Of a stretch of DNA of 64,000 nt, positions 44,125 through 53,255 are shown piece by piece. The notes beneath the pieces were generated by a model. That model ran no database searches, was not told where the DNA came from, and saw only the letters and a program-made list of their open reading frames with translations. The DNA is taken from contig NZ_CP159508.1 in NCBI RefSeq assembly GCF_051131155.1, positions 4,650,001 to 4,714,000 of the forward strand. The letters are read 5' to 3'. Made by a program: the position numbers and the translations under genes. Every line of letters begins with the position of its first letter. Position 1 is the first letter of the stretch. The stretch is from Pseudanabaena minima (GTDB lineage Bacteria; Cyanobacteriota; Cyanobacteriia; Pseudanabaenales; Pseudanabaenaceae).

Positions 44125-46377
44125 TTAGCCAAGTGCACCGTAACGGGCTAGGAAGAATGCCCAAGTTGTGGCAATTCCACCTAAGAGGTAGTGAGCTAGA
44201 CCTACTGCACGACCTTGAGTAATACTCAAAGCGCGAGGAGAGATAGCAGGAGCAACGTTGAGCTTGTTGTGTGCCCAAACGATTGACTCGATCAATTCTT
44301 GCCAGTAGCCACGACCACTGAACAGGAACATGAGGCTGAAAGCCCAGATGAAGTGAGCGCCCAAGAAAATCAAACCGTAAGCCGACAATGCCGAACCGTA
44401 GGATTGAATTACATTGGAAGCTTGTGCCCACAAGAAGTCACGCAACCAACCGTTAATGGTCAATGCACTCTGTGCAAAGTTACCGCCAGCCATGTTGGTT
44501 ATTGTGCCGCTTGCATCAACAGTACCGAAAATATCGGACTGCATTTTCCAAGAGAAGTGGAAAATAACAACGGAAATACAGTTGTACATCCAGAACAAAC
44601 CGAGGAATACGTGATCCCATGCCGAAACTTGACATGTGCCGCCACGACCAGGACCGTCGCAAGGGAAGCGGAAACCAAGTTCAGCCTTATCTGGAATCAA
44701 GCGAGAGCTACGAGCGTAAAGAACACCCTTCAAGAGGATCAGTACGGTGACGTGGATGGTAAACGCATGGATGTGGTGTACCAAGAAGTCAGCAGTACCA
44801 AGAGCCATGTGAGCAGCAGCAACCTTGCCACCAACAACTACAGTATCGCCACCAAAGATGGGGCTAACACTAGCGCCTGCATAAGGAGCAGTTACGCCTG
44901 CTGCGGCTGCATGGAAACCTTGAATCCAGTTAGCAAATACGGGCTTCAACTGAATTGCGGTGTCGGAAAACATATCTTGAGGACGACCCAATGCACGCAT
45001 GGTGTCATTGTGGATGTAAAGACCAAAGCTATGGAAGCCAAGGAAAATACATACCCAGTTAAGATGAGAAATAATTGCATCACGATGACGTAATACACGA
45101 TCAACTAAGTTATTAACATTCTTAGCAGGATCGTAATCACGAACAAAGAAAATACCAGCGTGAGCAGCACCACCACAGATCAAGAAACCACCAATCCACA
45201 TGTGATGTGTAAATAGGGAAACTTGAGTTGCGTAGTCAGTAGCAATGTAGGGATAAGCAGGCATCGCATACATATGTTGTGCAACGATGATGCTTAGAGA
45301 ACCCATCAGAGCCAAGTTCCAAGAAAGCTGAGCGTGCCAAGAGGTTGTGAAGATTTCATACAAGCCCTTGTGACCTTCACCAGTTAGAGGACCTTTGTGA
45401 GCTTCAAGCATTTCCTTCATGCTGTGACCGATGCCCCAGTTGGTGCGGTACATATGACCAGCAACAATGAAGAGTACAGCGATCGCAAGGTGATGGTGAG
45501 CTTGGTCAGTTAGCCACAAAGAACCAGTTTGAGGATTCAAACCACCCTTAAAGGTCAAGAAGTCAGCATAAGCGCCCCAGTTCAAGGTAAAGAACGGTGT
45601 CAAACCTTGTGCAAAGCTGGGGAAAATATCCGACATCAAGGAAGGATTAAGAATGAACTCATGGGGTGCAGGAATCTGACTAGCAGCTACGCCCTTATCA
45701 AGGTAATAGTTGACAGGAATCGAAACATGGATCTGATGTCCAGCCCAAGAGAGAGAACCCAAACCAAGTAAACCAGCCAAGTGGTGGTTCATCATCGATT
45801 CAGCATTCTTAAACCACTCAAGTTTAGGTGCTGCCTTGTGGTAGTGGAACCAACCAGCGAAGAACATCAAGCCAGCCATCACCAAACCGCCAATTGCGGT
45901 GCAGAGGAGTTGATACTCGGTGGTGATACCAGATGCTCTCCAAAGGTGGAACAAACCAGAAGTGATTTGAATACCTTGGAAACCGCCACCTACATCGCCA
46001 TTCAAGATATCTTGACCGACAACGTTCCAGACCACTTGGGCGCTGGGCTTGATGCTGACAGGATCAGACAACCAAGCAGTGTAGTTAGAGAATTTGGCTC
46101 CGTGGTAATACATACCGCTTAGCCAGATAAAAATAATACCTAAATGCCCAAAGTGAGCAGAGAAGATCTTACGGGCAGTATCTTCTTCGGTTGTGAAACT
46201 GTCAAAGTCATGCACATTGGCATGAAGATCCCAAATCCATGTTGTGGTTTTTGGTCCCTTCTTAAGGGTGCGGTCAAAGTGACCAGGTTGTCCCCACTTC
46301 TCAAAGGAAGTTGGGACTACGTCACGATCAACCGATACCTTTACCTCTGTGTCTGGCTTTTGAGGAGTCATTGTCAT
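44125..46377 (-). CDS. psaA: Photosystem I P700 chlorophyll a apoprotein A1
   Basis: 750 aa with eleven membrane helices. The Fx loop FPCDGPGRGGTCQVSAWD contributes the other two cysteines of the interpolypeptide [4Fe-4S] cluster. The N-terminus TPQKPDTEVKVSVDRDVVPT and the core TWIWDLHANVHDFDSFT are characteristic. First gene of psaAB; the ATG has GAGAGAGGAAAA just upstream as ribosome-binding region. Confidence 0.99.
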   Translation of the reverse strand: MTMTPQKPDTEVKVSVDRDVVPTSFEKWGQPGHFDRTLKKGPKTTTWIWDLHANVHDFDSFTTEEDTARKIFSAHFGHLGIIFIWLSGMYYHGAKFSNYTAWLSDPVSIKPSAQVVWNVVGQDILNGDVGGGFQGIQITSGLFHLWRASGITTEYQLLCTAIGGLVMAGLMFFAGWFHYHKAAPKLEWFKNAESMMNHHLAGLLGLGSLSWAGHQIHVSIPVNYYLDKGVAASQIPAPHEFILNPSLMSDIFPSFAQGLTPFFTLNWGAYADFLTFKGGLNPQTGSLWLTDQAHHHLAIAVLFIVAGHMYRTNWGIGHSMKEMLEAHKGPLTGEGHKGLYEIFTTSWHAQLSWNLALMGSLSIIVAQHMYAMPAYPYIATDYATQVSLFTHHMWIGGFLICGGAAHAGIFFVRDYDPAKNVNNLVDRVLRHRDAIISHLNWVCIFLGFHSFGLYIHNDTMRALGRPQDMFSDTAIQLKPVFANWIQGFHAAAAGVTAPYAGASVSPIFGGDTVVVGGKVAAAHMALGTADFLVHHIHAFTIHVTVLILLKGVLYARSSRLIPDKAELGFRFPCDGPGRGGTCQVSAWDHVFLGLFWMYNCISVVIFHFSWKMQSDIFGTVDASGTITNMAGGNFAQSALTINGWLRDFLWAQASNVIQSYGSALSAYGLIFLGAHFIWAFSLMFLFSGRGYWQELIESIVWAHNKLNVAPAISPRALSITQGRAVGLAHYLLGGIATTWAFFLARYGALG

Positions 46378-46504
46378 GTAAATTTTCCTCTCTCAGACTG
46401 TTAAGACAAAGTAGATTAAACGATTAGGCTAGCTCTCTCATAGTGCTGAATCTATGAATGAGATAAGTACTGCTGTACAAGAGACGCTGAGCCACGATGT
46501 CGTA

Positions 46505-46545
46505 ATTATAGATTTAGGGTTGTGTCGCTCTAGAATCTTTGTAAC
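46505..46545 (-). promoter_or_regulatory. Candidate psaA promoter with HLR1-like half-site
   Basis: On the minus strand a perfect -10 box TATAAT is at 46510-46505, about 128 bp before the psaA start. GTTACAAA (46545-46538), a match to one half of the RpaB-binding HLR1 motif, lies about 28 bp further upstream; the neighbouring half is weak (CTAAACAA). There is no clear -35. RpaB is known to activate photosystem I genes in low light from such positions. The rest of the 399-bp gap 46378-46776 shows no gene. Confidence 0.4.
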
Positions 46546-46800
46546 AATTGTTTAGAATGTCTCAAATTAGCTCAATCCTTCTCTCTGCAATAAATTTAGA
46601 CAAACAAGCTAAGTTTCTTAAGTCAATGAGCCCTACATTTTTCTTAACAAAACTTCATTAGATTCGCAAATTTCTTGTTGTGTGGCTTATTTATATGGTG
46701 ATCTTGTAATTACTCTAAAGGTTGCTTAAACCTCAAAATTGTTAAGGCTAAGATAGGCGTGCAAAGGTAGCTAGTTATGACTGTTGCTATGGAGGACGTT

Positions 46801-47817
46801 ATGTCTAATGATTTGCCTAAAAGTTTTCTAGATCAGTTGCGTGAAATGACTGTAGTGGTTGCTGATACAGGGGATATACATGCAATTGAGATGGTGAAAC
46901 CTCAAGATGCAACTACAAATCCTTCTTTGATTACGGCTGCGGCTCAAATGCCCCAATATCAGGAAATTGTGGATGAGACCCTAATAGAAGCCCGAAAAGA
47001 TTTGGGTAAAGATGCCCCGCCAGCTCAAGTGGTTTCCTTAGCTTTCGATCGCTTGGCGATCGCCTTTGGTATGAGGATTTTGAAAATTATTCCTGGTCGT
47101 GTTTCTACTGAAGTGGATGCGCGTTTATCCTATAACACCGAAGCAACGATTGCTAAGGCACACTATTTAATTTCACAGTATGAGTCTCACGGTATTTCCC
47201 GCGATCGCATCTTGATCAAAATTGCGTCAACTTGGGAAGGGATTAAAGCTGCCGAATCTCTTGAGAAAGAAGGTATTCATTGCAATTTGACTTTGCTATT
47301 TGGGTTACATCAAGCGATTGCTTGTGCTGAGGCAGGCGTGAAATTAATTTCACCTTTTGTGGGACGTATTCTCGATTGGTATAAGAAAGATACAGGTAGA
47401 GATAGCTATCCTGCTGCCGAAGATCCAGGGGTATTATCGGTAGCCAGAATTTATAACTACTACAAAAAATTTGGTTATAAAACTGAAATTATGGGCGCAA
47501 GTTTTCGTAATATGGGCGAGATTGTGGAATTGGCTGGCTGTGATTTGTTGACAATTTCCCCTGCTTTACTGGATGAATTACACCACACCCAAGGTGAGCT
47601 AGTACGCAAACTTGATCCCGAAACTGCATCTCAGTCAGATATTGCCAAAATTCCTATGGATAAGGCGACTTTTGAGGCAATGCACGCTAGCGATCGCATG
47701 GCTTCGGAAAAGCTTGATGAAGGGATCAAAGGCTTCTCTAAAGCACTCGTCACCTTAGAGGAGCTACTCACTGACAGACTAGCCAAACTCGAAGAGCAAG
47801 TACTCGCCGCAGCCTAA
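46801..47817 (+). CDS. tal: Transaldolase
   Basis: About 338 aa. Key residues: ATTNPSLITAA near the N-terminus, the Schiff-base Lys in RILIKIASTWEGI, and ISPFVGRILDW. It moves a dihydroxyacetone unit between sugar phosphates in the pentose-phosphate pathway. I choose ATG 46801 because GGAGG lies five bases before it and the protein then starts like other cyanobacterial transaldolases (SFLDQLREMTVVVADTGD); ATGs at 46777 and 46789 are in frame. Confidence 0.93.
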   Translation: MSNDLPKSFLDQLREMTVVVADTGDIHAIEMVKPQDATTNPSLITAAAQMPQYQEIVDETLIEARKDLGKDAPPAQVVSLAFDRLAIAFGMRILKIIPGRVSTEVDARLSYNTEATIAKAHYLISQYESHGISRDRILIKIASTWEGIKAAESLEKEGIHCNLTLLFGLHQAIACAEAGVKLISPFVGRILDWYKKDTGRDSYPAAEDPGVLSVARIYNYYKKFGYKTEIMGASFRNMGEIVELAGCDLLTISPALLDELHHTQGELVRKLDPETASQSDIAKIPMDKATFEAMHASDRMASEKLDEGIKGFSKALVTLEELLTDRLAKLEEQVLAAA

Positions 47818-47820
47818 TTA

Positions 47821-47893
47821 TGTTTCCAGCGCCGAAGGCGCTGGAAACATTGATTTTTATTCCAGAAGTAGGGTGGGCACTGCCCACCCTACT
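47821..47893. repeat. Two palindromes after tal: 29 bp (loop GAA) and 27 bp
   Basis: 47821-47849 has 13-bp arms closed by GCGCC-GAA-GGCGC and directly follows the tal stop. 47867-47893 is AGTAGGGTGGGCA-C-TGCCCACCCTACT, a G/C-rich palindrome lying in front of ycf46. Confidence 0.8.
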
Positions 47894-47917
47894 TTGCTTA
47901 TTGCTATACTTGCCCAT

Positions 47918-49537
47918 ATGTCGCCACAATCGCCAAAAGCTTCACTATCTCCGATCAAAAGCAGAGTCTATCAATCTCTGATAGAGCAGTTTGATCTCTT
48001 ACTTCGTGCCAAATATCCCCTCATATACATAGTTACTGCCGAAGAAGAACCAGTCGAAGATATTTTGACAGAGGTTGCCTTGCAATCTAGCCCTAGCCGC
48101 AGAATTTTGTTTTGGGACATCGCCAGAGGCTGGAGTGACAATAATGCGGATAAAGGCTCGGTAATGGCAGCTTTGTCACGAATTGCTCAACGGGATAAGG
48201 CAACTAAGGATGGCGATAACGTTTTATATATATTGCGTGATTTGCATCCGATTCTCAAATATCCGCACCACGAGCGCCACATTCCGATTATTCGTGAGTT
48301 AAAAAACTTGGCTCGCGATCTTAAACTTGATCGCCGCACTATAGCTCTAACTAGTCATGTCTTAGAAATACCACCTGAATTGACCGAAGAAATTACAGCG
48401 CTCGATTTTCCATTGCCAGCGATCGCCGAAATCGAATATTTAATCAATCAAAAAATCTCACCCAATAGACTGAATTTATCCAAATTAGCCTTGGAGCAAT
48501 TAGTCAAGGCTTGTCAGGGTTTGAGCCGTACCCGTATTCAAAGAGTGTTAGCCAAAGCGATCGCCGAAAAAGAGCAAGTTAACGATGCTGATATTGATGC
48601 TGTACTCGCCGAAAAGCAACAAGCGATTAGACAGACGGGGATTTTAGAATTTTTTACTGTTAACGAATCGCTAAAAAATGTGGGGGGATTGGATAACCTC
48701 AAGCAATGGGTAAGGATTCGGCGTGATGCTTTTACGGAAGAGGCAAAGCGCTACGGCATTCCTACGCCCAAGGGGGTTTTATTAGTCGGTATTCAAGGCA
48801 CTGGCAAGTCTTTATCTGCAAAAACGATCGCTAACGAATGGCGATTACCCCTATTACGTCTTGATATTGGACGACTGTTTGGGAGTTTTGTGGGCGAGAG
48901 TGAGAGTCGAATGCGGCAGATGATTCAGCTTGCGGAGGCAACTGCCCCCTGTGTTTTGTGGATTGATGAAATTGATAAAGCCTTTGGTAATGCCAATATT
49001 TCCATTGATGGAGACTCTGGTGCTAGTCGTCGTGTCTTTGGTTCATTGATCACATGGATGCAAGAAAAAACTGCCCCTGTTTTTATTGTTGCCACAGCTA
49101 ATAATGTCCGAATTTTACCAGCCGAACTTTTGCGAAAAGGTAGATTTGATGAAATATTCTTTTTGAATTTACCGACCGAATCTGAACGGCAAGAAATTTT
49201 TAAAGTGCATCTACAAAAACTACGCCCCAGTCGGTTACGTGAATTTGACCTGATGCTCCTATCTCGACATACTAAAAACTTTAGTGGGGCAGAAATAGAA
49301 CAAGTAATAATTGACGGTATTCATCGCGCCTTTGGTCGTGGCAGTAGTGGTAACCGTGAAGATTTCACCACTGAAGATATTATTAGTGCGATCGAGGAAA
49401 CTGTCCCACTAGCCGCGATTGCATCTCAGCAAATCGAATCCCTCAAACAATGGGCTGCTGAGTCTGGTGCAAGAACTGCATCTAATGATGAGCAATTGCT
49501 TCAAGAATTACGAAAATTTGCAATTAACTTAGAATAA
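47918..49537 (+). CDS. ycf46: AAA-family ATPase Ycf46
   Basis: 539 aa. A front domain (YPLIYIVTAEEEPVEDIL, about residues 30-240) is followed by an AAA module: Walker A GIQGTGKSLSAKTIANEW, Walker B CVLWIDEIDKAF, sensor FIVATANNV and LPAELLRKGRFDEIFFLNLP arginine region. Ycf46 is found in cyanobacteria and red-algal plastids and is reported to affect carbon uptake in some species. ATG 47918 is chosen; an upstream frame to 47873 runs through a palindrome. ycf35 follows. Confidence 0.92.
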   Translation: MSPQSPKASLSPIKSRVYQSLIEQFDLLLRAKYPLIYIVTAEEEPVEDILTEVALQSSPSRRILFWDIARGWSDNNADKGSVMAALSRIAQRDKATKDGDNVLYILRDLHPILKYPHHERHIPIIRELKNLARDLKLDRRTIALTSHVLEIPPELTEEITALDFPLPAIAEIEYLINQKISPNRLNLSKLALEQLVKACQGLSRTRIQRVLAKAIAEKEQVNDADIDAVLAEKQQAIRQTGILEFFTVNESLKNVGGLDNLKQWVRIRRDAFTEEAKRYGIPTPKGVLLVGIQGTGKSLSAKTIANEWRLPLLRLDIGRLFGSFVGESESRMRQMIQLAEATAPCVLWIDEIDKAFGNANISIDGDSGASRRVFGSLITWMQEKTAPVFIVATANNVRILPAELLRKGRFDEIFFLNLPTESERQEIFKVHLQKLRPSRLREFDLMLLSRHTKNFSGAEIEQVIIDGIHRAFGRGSSGNREDFTTEDIISAIEETVPLAAIASQQIESLKQWAAESGARTASNDEQLLQELRKFAINLE

Positions 49538-49567
49538 AGGCAGTGCAAAGCACTCCCTTTATTCTAA
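49529..49567. repeat. 39-bp palindrome at the ycf46 stop codon
   Basis: Eighteen-bp arms with one C-C mismatch, loop AAA, closed by GTGC-AAA-GCAC. It holds the ycf46 stop and ends six bases before the ycf35 start, so it may affect ycf35 translation. Confidence 0.8.
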
Positions 49568-49572
49568 ATTTT

Positions 49573-49947
49573 ATGTCCCACTTCACTACGATCGCCATCG
49601 AAATTAAAAATGGTGACTTGCTTGAGCAAGCCCTACAAAAGCTTGGCTATCCTGTTCAGAAAAACAACTTAGTGCGTGGCTACTTAGGAGATACCACCAC
49701 TGCGGAATACGTGATCCCTATGCCCAATGCCTATGACCTTGGCTTCCGAAAAATTGGTGATTGCTATGAACTCATCGCTGACATGTGGGGAGTAGCGATG
49801 AATGTCGAGGAATTTCTAGGAGAACTAAACCAACAATATGCGGCTCAAATGGTTTTAGAGAGTGCTAACCAACAAGGATTTGCGATCGAGCAGCAGGAAG
49901 TATTAGAAGATGGAACTGTGCGGATTGTGATTGGTCGCTGGGCTTAA
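49573..49947 (+). CDS. ycf35: Ycf35 (DUF1257) protein
   Basis: 124 aa. Family hallmarks: SHFTTIAIEIKNGDLLEQAL, GDTTTAEYVIPMPNAYDLGF, then IGDCYELIADMWGVAM and a C-terminal YAAQMVLESANQQGF. DUF1257/Ycf35 proteins are conserved in cyanobacteria and plastids; function is unknown. Located 36 bp after ycf46, and this pairing points to shared work. Confidence 0.9.
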   Translation: MSHFTTIAIEIKNGDLLEQALQKLGYPVQKNNLVRGYLGDTTTAEYVIPMPNAYDLGFRKIGDCYELIADMWGVAMNVEEFLGELNQQYAAQMVLESANQQGFAIEQQEVLEDGTVRIVIGRWA

Positions 49948-50008
49948 CCACAAAAAAGTGTAGTAAGTGGACTTTTTGTTGATTTTTTGTGGACTTTTTT
50001 ACAAAGAT

Positions 50009-50191
50009 TTAATCAGAATTGCGAAATAGTGTCAAAACTGGCACACAGGCTCCAATGCATGAGGCGATCGCTCCAATTCCTGAAAAAATATGAGGAGCCT
50101 GAACATACTTAACTATTTCGTCTGTAGCAAGAGGCAGGGTTGCGAGTAGCACACACGACACACCTAAGCGAACTGCTAATTGATGAATCAT
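50009..50191 (-). CDS. Small membrane protein, unknown
   Basis: 60 aa with two predicted membrane helices (LGVSCVLLATLPLATDEIV, GIGAIASCIGACVPVLTLF). Codon use is similar to neighbours. No recognised family; it lies between ycf35 and the EAL gene, facing ycf35. Could be a real short gene. Confidence 0.45.
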   Translation of the reverse strand: MIHQLAVRLGVSCVLLATLPLATDEIVKYVQAPHIFSGIGAIASCIGACVPVLTLFRNSD

Positions 50192-50387
50192 GTTTATTAC
50201 TTGAATTCTACATTTTTTGATCTGTCAACATCTCACACTAGGTTGACTGATGGGGATCGTCATCTATAAATAGAGTGATATATCGATATTGCAACGTTAT
50301 ATAAATGTCAATAAATATCAATTTCTGTAAAGATGTAAAGCCAAAAAATCTACTAGGGAAAATCTATTGTTTTTCTATTATTTTGAC

Positions 50388-51146
50388 TTATAGATTATTG
50401 AGGGGTGCTAAGCTTTGAAACCTCGGCTTAGCAAAATAGTAACCTTGGAATAGCTCAATACCGAAAGATTGGAGAATACTTAGCTCTTCGTAAGTTTCAA
50501 CGCCTTCAGCTATTACCTTAATATCTAACTCACTGCATACTTGAATAATTCCTTTAACGATCGCTTGGCGACCCTTGTTTTGATCAATATGGCGAATTAG
50601 ACCCATATCTAATTTGACTAAATCAGTTTGAAACTCAGCTAATAAGTTGAGTCCTGAGTATCCTGATCCAAAATCATCAATTGCCGTTAAAAAACCTTGC
50701 TGACGATAGTATTGGACAATTTCTCGAAGATGCCCATGATCCTTAATTTTCTCTCCCTCAGTAATCTCAAAGATAATCTGGTCAACAGGGAAACCGAAGG
50801 TTGCGGCTGCCTCAAGAGTTGTGCGAATACATAATTCAGGACGATAAACTGCATTTGGTAAGAAATTAATGCTGACAAAAGATTTAATATCTAGCTTTGC
50901 CCCCAATTGCACTGCTTTGACTCGGCAAGCTTGATCAAAGCGATAACGATTTTCATCATTGATCCGTCCTAAGATTTCGCCCGCAGGCTCCTCATTCATC
51001 CCCCTAACTAAAGCCTCTTGAGCAAAAACTTCTCTAGTAGTCGTGTTAACAATTGGCTGAAATGCCATCGTAAATTCAAATCCTAGCCCTGCTCCTTTAG
51101 CACATTCAGCGCAACCTATTGCGTTGTAGTCTTGGTTCTGTGTCAT
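50388..51146 (-). CDS. EAL-domain protein (putative c-di-GMP phosphodiesterase)
   Basis: 252 aa. A short N-terminus with CAECAKG, then a complete EAL domain: AQEALVRGM (EAL motif), FVSINFLPNAVY, IIFEITEGEK, AIDDFGSGYSGLNLL (DDFG-type loop), LVKLDMGLIR and KVIAEGVETYEEL. All catalytic and metal residues look present, so cleavage of c-di-GMP to pGpG is expected. No sensor domain is attached; input may come by a partner. The stop is followed by AT-rich DNA. Confidence 0.88.
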   Translation of the reverse strand: MTQNQDYNAIGCAECAKGAGLGFEFTMAFQPIVNTTTREVFAQEALVRGMNEEPAGEILGRINDENRYRFDQACRVKAVQLGAKLDIKSFVSINFLPNAVYRPELCIRTTLEAAATFGFPVDQIIFEITEGEKIKDHGHLREIVQYYRQQGFLTAIDDFGSGYSGLNLLAEFQTDLVKLDMGLIRHIDQNKGRQAIVKGIIQVCSELDIKVIAEGVETYEELSILQSFGIELFQGYYFAKPRFQSLAPLNNL

Positions 51147-51292
51147 TTGTGTTACCTAAATATCTGGTTGCATAGTTTTAAAACTTAATTTTTTTGGGAG
51201 CCTGTAATTTACGTTCTTTAATATGGGAACCCTTAAATGATGGCAAAGTCAATAATTATCTGTATTTATTCACAAGTTGTGCAACTAAATTT

Positions 51293-51841
51293 ATGAAATC
51301 AACTTTAGTCTGCTATAGCCTTTTGGTATTTGGGGGGGCAATGGCGATCGCACCTGATTTGGGTGCAACATCTTTTTTATCCAGCCCACAAAACCAAGTT
51401 GCCCAAATACAATCTATTCGTAAAATCAGCCAAAGTACTAGTCGGACTAGTTTTGAAACTGAGTTATTAAAGTTGACAAACCTAGAGCGCAAGAAGGTCG
51501 GCTTGTCTCCTCTAAAGCTATCTCCACAATTGACAAAAGCAGCCCAGTTCCATGCAGTTGACATGGCAAGGAATAATTATTTTAGTCATACAGGGCTGAA
51601 TGGTTCAAGTATGGTAGACAGAGCTAAGGGGACTGGCTATAAATATTCTGCTTTAGGGGAAAATATTGCTGCGGGTAAATCTACACCTGAAGGGACAATT
51701 CGACAATGGATGAATAGTTCTGGGCATCGTGCCAATATTCTCAATGCTAAGTTTACAGAGATTGGATTTGGATATGAGAATGCTCCCAACTCCCGCTATA
51801 GACATTATTGGGTACAGGTATTTGGAACGCCTCAGCGCTAG
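51293..51841 (+). CDS. CAP-domain (SCP/PR-1-like) secreted protein
   Basis: 182 aa from ATG 51293. A signal peptide (CYSLLVFGGAMAIAPDLGA) is followed by the CAP domain: LLKLTNLERKKVGLSPLKLS, KAAQFHAVDMARNNYFSHTG with the His residues, LGENIAAGK with the Glu, and WMNSSGHRANILN. It is an exported protein; bacterial CAP proteins are mostly uncharacterised. Start options upstream (51194) would put the signal peptide 33 residues in, so 51293 is chosen. Confidence 0.87.
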   Translation: MKSTLVCYSLLVFGGAMAIAPDLGATSFLSSPQNQVAQIQSIRKISQSTSRTSFETELLKLTNLERKKVGLSPLKLSPQLTKAAQFHAVDMARNNYFSHTGLNGSSMVDRAKGTGYKYSALGENIAAGKSTPEGTIRQWMNSSGHRANILNAKFTEIGFGYENAPNSRYRHYWVQVFGTPQR

Positions 51842-51844
51842 ATT

Positions 51845-51881
51845 AGAATAAAAAAGCTCGCATCGCGAGCTTTTTTATTCT
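51845..51881. terminator. 37-bp palindrome, loop ATC, after the CAP gene
   Basis: Perfect 17-bp arms AGAATAAAAAAGCTCGC-ATC-GCGAG..., T-rich on the right, three bases after the CAP stop and 13 bases before rluE. It looks like an intrinsic terminator but shares the design of the palindrome set. Confidence 0.75.
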
Positions 51882-51893
51882 TTAAAAAAATTT

Positions 51894-52508
51894 ATGCGCG
51901 ATCGTCGATATATTCCCCAATATATTATTTTCTATAAACCCTATGGTGTTCTTTGTCAGTTTACTGATGATAGTACGTCGCCACGCCCCACTTTGAAGGA
52001 ATATATTGACATCCCTGAAGTTTATTCTGTAGGAAGATTGGATTTTGACAGTGAAGGATTATTGCTACTTACCAATGATGGACAGTTAAAGCATCGCCTC
52101 ATCGATCCGCAGTTTGAACATCCACGGACTTATTGGGTACAAGTAGAGAAAACTCCTACAGAAGAATCTTTGCAGAAATTACGTAGTGGAGTCATAATCC
52201 AAGGCTATCGAACCAAACCTACGATCGCGAAGTTATTAGATACTGAGCCAGTTCTACCAGAGCGGAATCCGCCTATTCGGTTTCGTGCCAATATTCCTAC
52301 AGCATGGATTGAGATGACATTAACCGAAGGGAAAAATCGACAAGTCAGGAAAATGACGGCAGCAGTTGGTTTTCCGACTTTGCGTCTAGTACGTGTAGCG
52401 ATCGCCCATTTAAGTTTGGGAGATCTAGCTGTCGGACAATGGCGAAATTTGACTCCAACAGAACTACAAGAACTCCGTTTGAAAGTAATCCCGCGCCGAC
52501 TGAGATAG
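51894..52508 (+). CDS. rluE: RsuA/RluE-family rRNA pseudouridine synthase
   Basis: 204 aa, short form lacking an S4 domain as in RluE. The catalytic Asp is in VGRLDFDSEGLLLLTNDGQL; YIIFYKPYGVLCQF and MTLTEGKNRQVRKMTAAVGF are the other family blocks. RluE makes pseudouridine 2457 in 23S rRNA of E. coli; assignment to the same base here is inferred. Its last 45 bp overlap the convergent lipoate-ligase-like gene. Confidence 0.88.
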   Translation: MRDRRYIPQYIIFYKPYGVLCQFTDDSTSPRPTLKEYIDIPEVYSVGRLDFDSEGLLLLTNDGQLKHRLIDPQFEHPRTYWVQVEKTPTEESLQKLRSGVIIQGYRTKPTIAKLLDTEPVLPERNPPIRFRANIPTAWIEMTLTEGKNRQVRKMTAAVGFPTLRLVRVAIAHLSLGDLAVGQWRNLTPTELQELRLKVIPRRLR

Positions 52509-53198
52509 AACATCGATAATTTCTACTGCTAAGTCTTTATGCGTATTCCACGCCAGTTCTTGGTAGCCAACAATCGGAACTTCTGCTTGAAATAGCTCTG
52601 TCAGTAACTTGTAATTAGGATTGATCGAGATTGAGCCGTGCTGCAAAACTGAATTATGACGATAAACTTGAGCGCTACCGATCAGTTTGCGTCCGTCTGC
52701 AATTACTAAATCTGCGTTGGTTGCTGTCGAGAAGCAACTGGGATTGTGAATATATCCCCGCCCTGCTTTTCCATAGCTTAGATTGATCCCCAAATTGGCA
52801 AAACCTCGAATTAGGAATTCGCTGATATATTCATAGATCTCACGATGCGATCGCTTTCTGCCAAAGGTATTGTCATCAAACTCACTCACTTTATCCCCAC
52901 AAATATCAGCACTGGTAATTACTGCATAGGTCAGTTCGCCTTGATGCAGCACCGCACGCCCCCCACTCGGACGACGAACGATGTCGAGATTATGCTTTTG
53001 AGCGATCGCATTCCAGCGAACAGGATATTGCTTTTGGTGAAGCCCTAAAGAGATTGCGGGTGGAGTCCAGCGATAAAATCTTAAAATTGATGGTGATTGC
53101 GGATCTTGACTATGAAGATCGAGCAAAGAGTTATCAAGAGCCATTTGCAACTTTCCCGATATCTCGGAATAAGGAACAAGCTGCCATTGTTTGTTCAT
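52464..53198 (-). CDS. Biotin/lipoate A/B protein ligase family protein
   Basis: About 244 aa from ATG 53198 (upstream ATG 53228 lies in a stem-loop). The motifs LRFYRWTPPAISLGLHQKQY, DIVRRPSGGRAVLHQGELTY and ADGRKLIGSAQVYRHNSVLQ with the conserved Lys identify the BPL/LplA/LipB fold. It attaches lipoate or octanoate to carrier proteins such as E2 or GcvH; which one is not clear (LplA- or LipM-like). The 3' end overlaps rluE. Confidence 0.85.
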   Translation of the reverse strand: MNKQWQLVPYSEISGKLQMALDNSLLDLHSQDPQSPSILRFYRWTPPAISLGLHQKQYPVRWNAIAQKHNLDIVRRPSGGRAVLHQGELTYAVITSADICGDKVSEFDDNTFGRKRSHREIYEYISEFLIRGFANLGINLSYGKAGRGYIHNPSCFSTATNADLVIADGRKLIGSAQVYRHNSVLQHGSISINPNYKLLTELFQAEVPIVGYQELAWNTHKDLAVEIIDVLSQSARDYFQTEFL

Positions 53199-53215
53199 GA
53201 ATTTATAAAAATGAC

Positions 53216-53242
53216 AAGAAAGTACCATTTAGGTACTTTCTT
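53216..53242. terminator. Stem-loop after the YbjN gene
   Basis: Eleven-bp perfect arms AAGAAAGTACC / GGTACTTTCTT, loop ATTTA. It lies 14 bp after the YbjN stop and before the ligase start on the minus strand; T-rich end. Confidence 0.65.
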
Positions 53243-53255
53243 ATAAAACACAGTT

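Noticed and set aside
42268..46404. Long plus-strand ORFs opposite psaA and psaB
   Set aside because: They mirror strongly biased codon use of the conserved genes and have no recognisable product.
47873..47917. Longer start for ycf46
   Set aside because: It would run through the AGTAGGGTGGGCA palindrome; homologues begin nearer ATG 47918.
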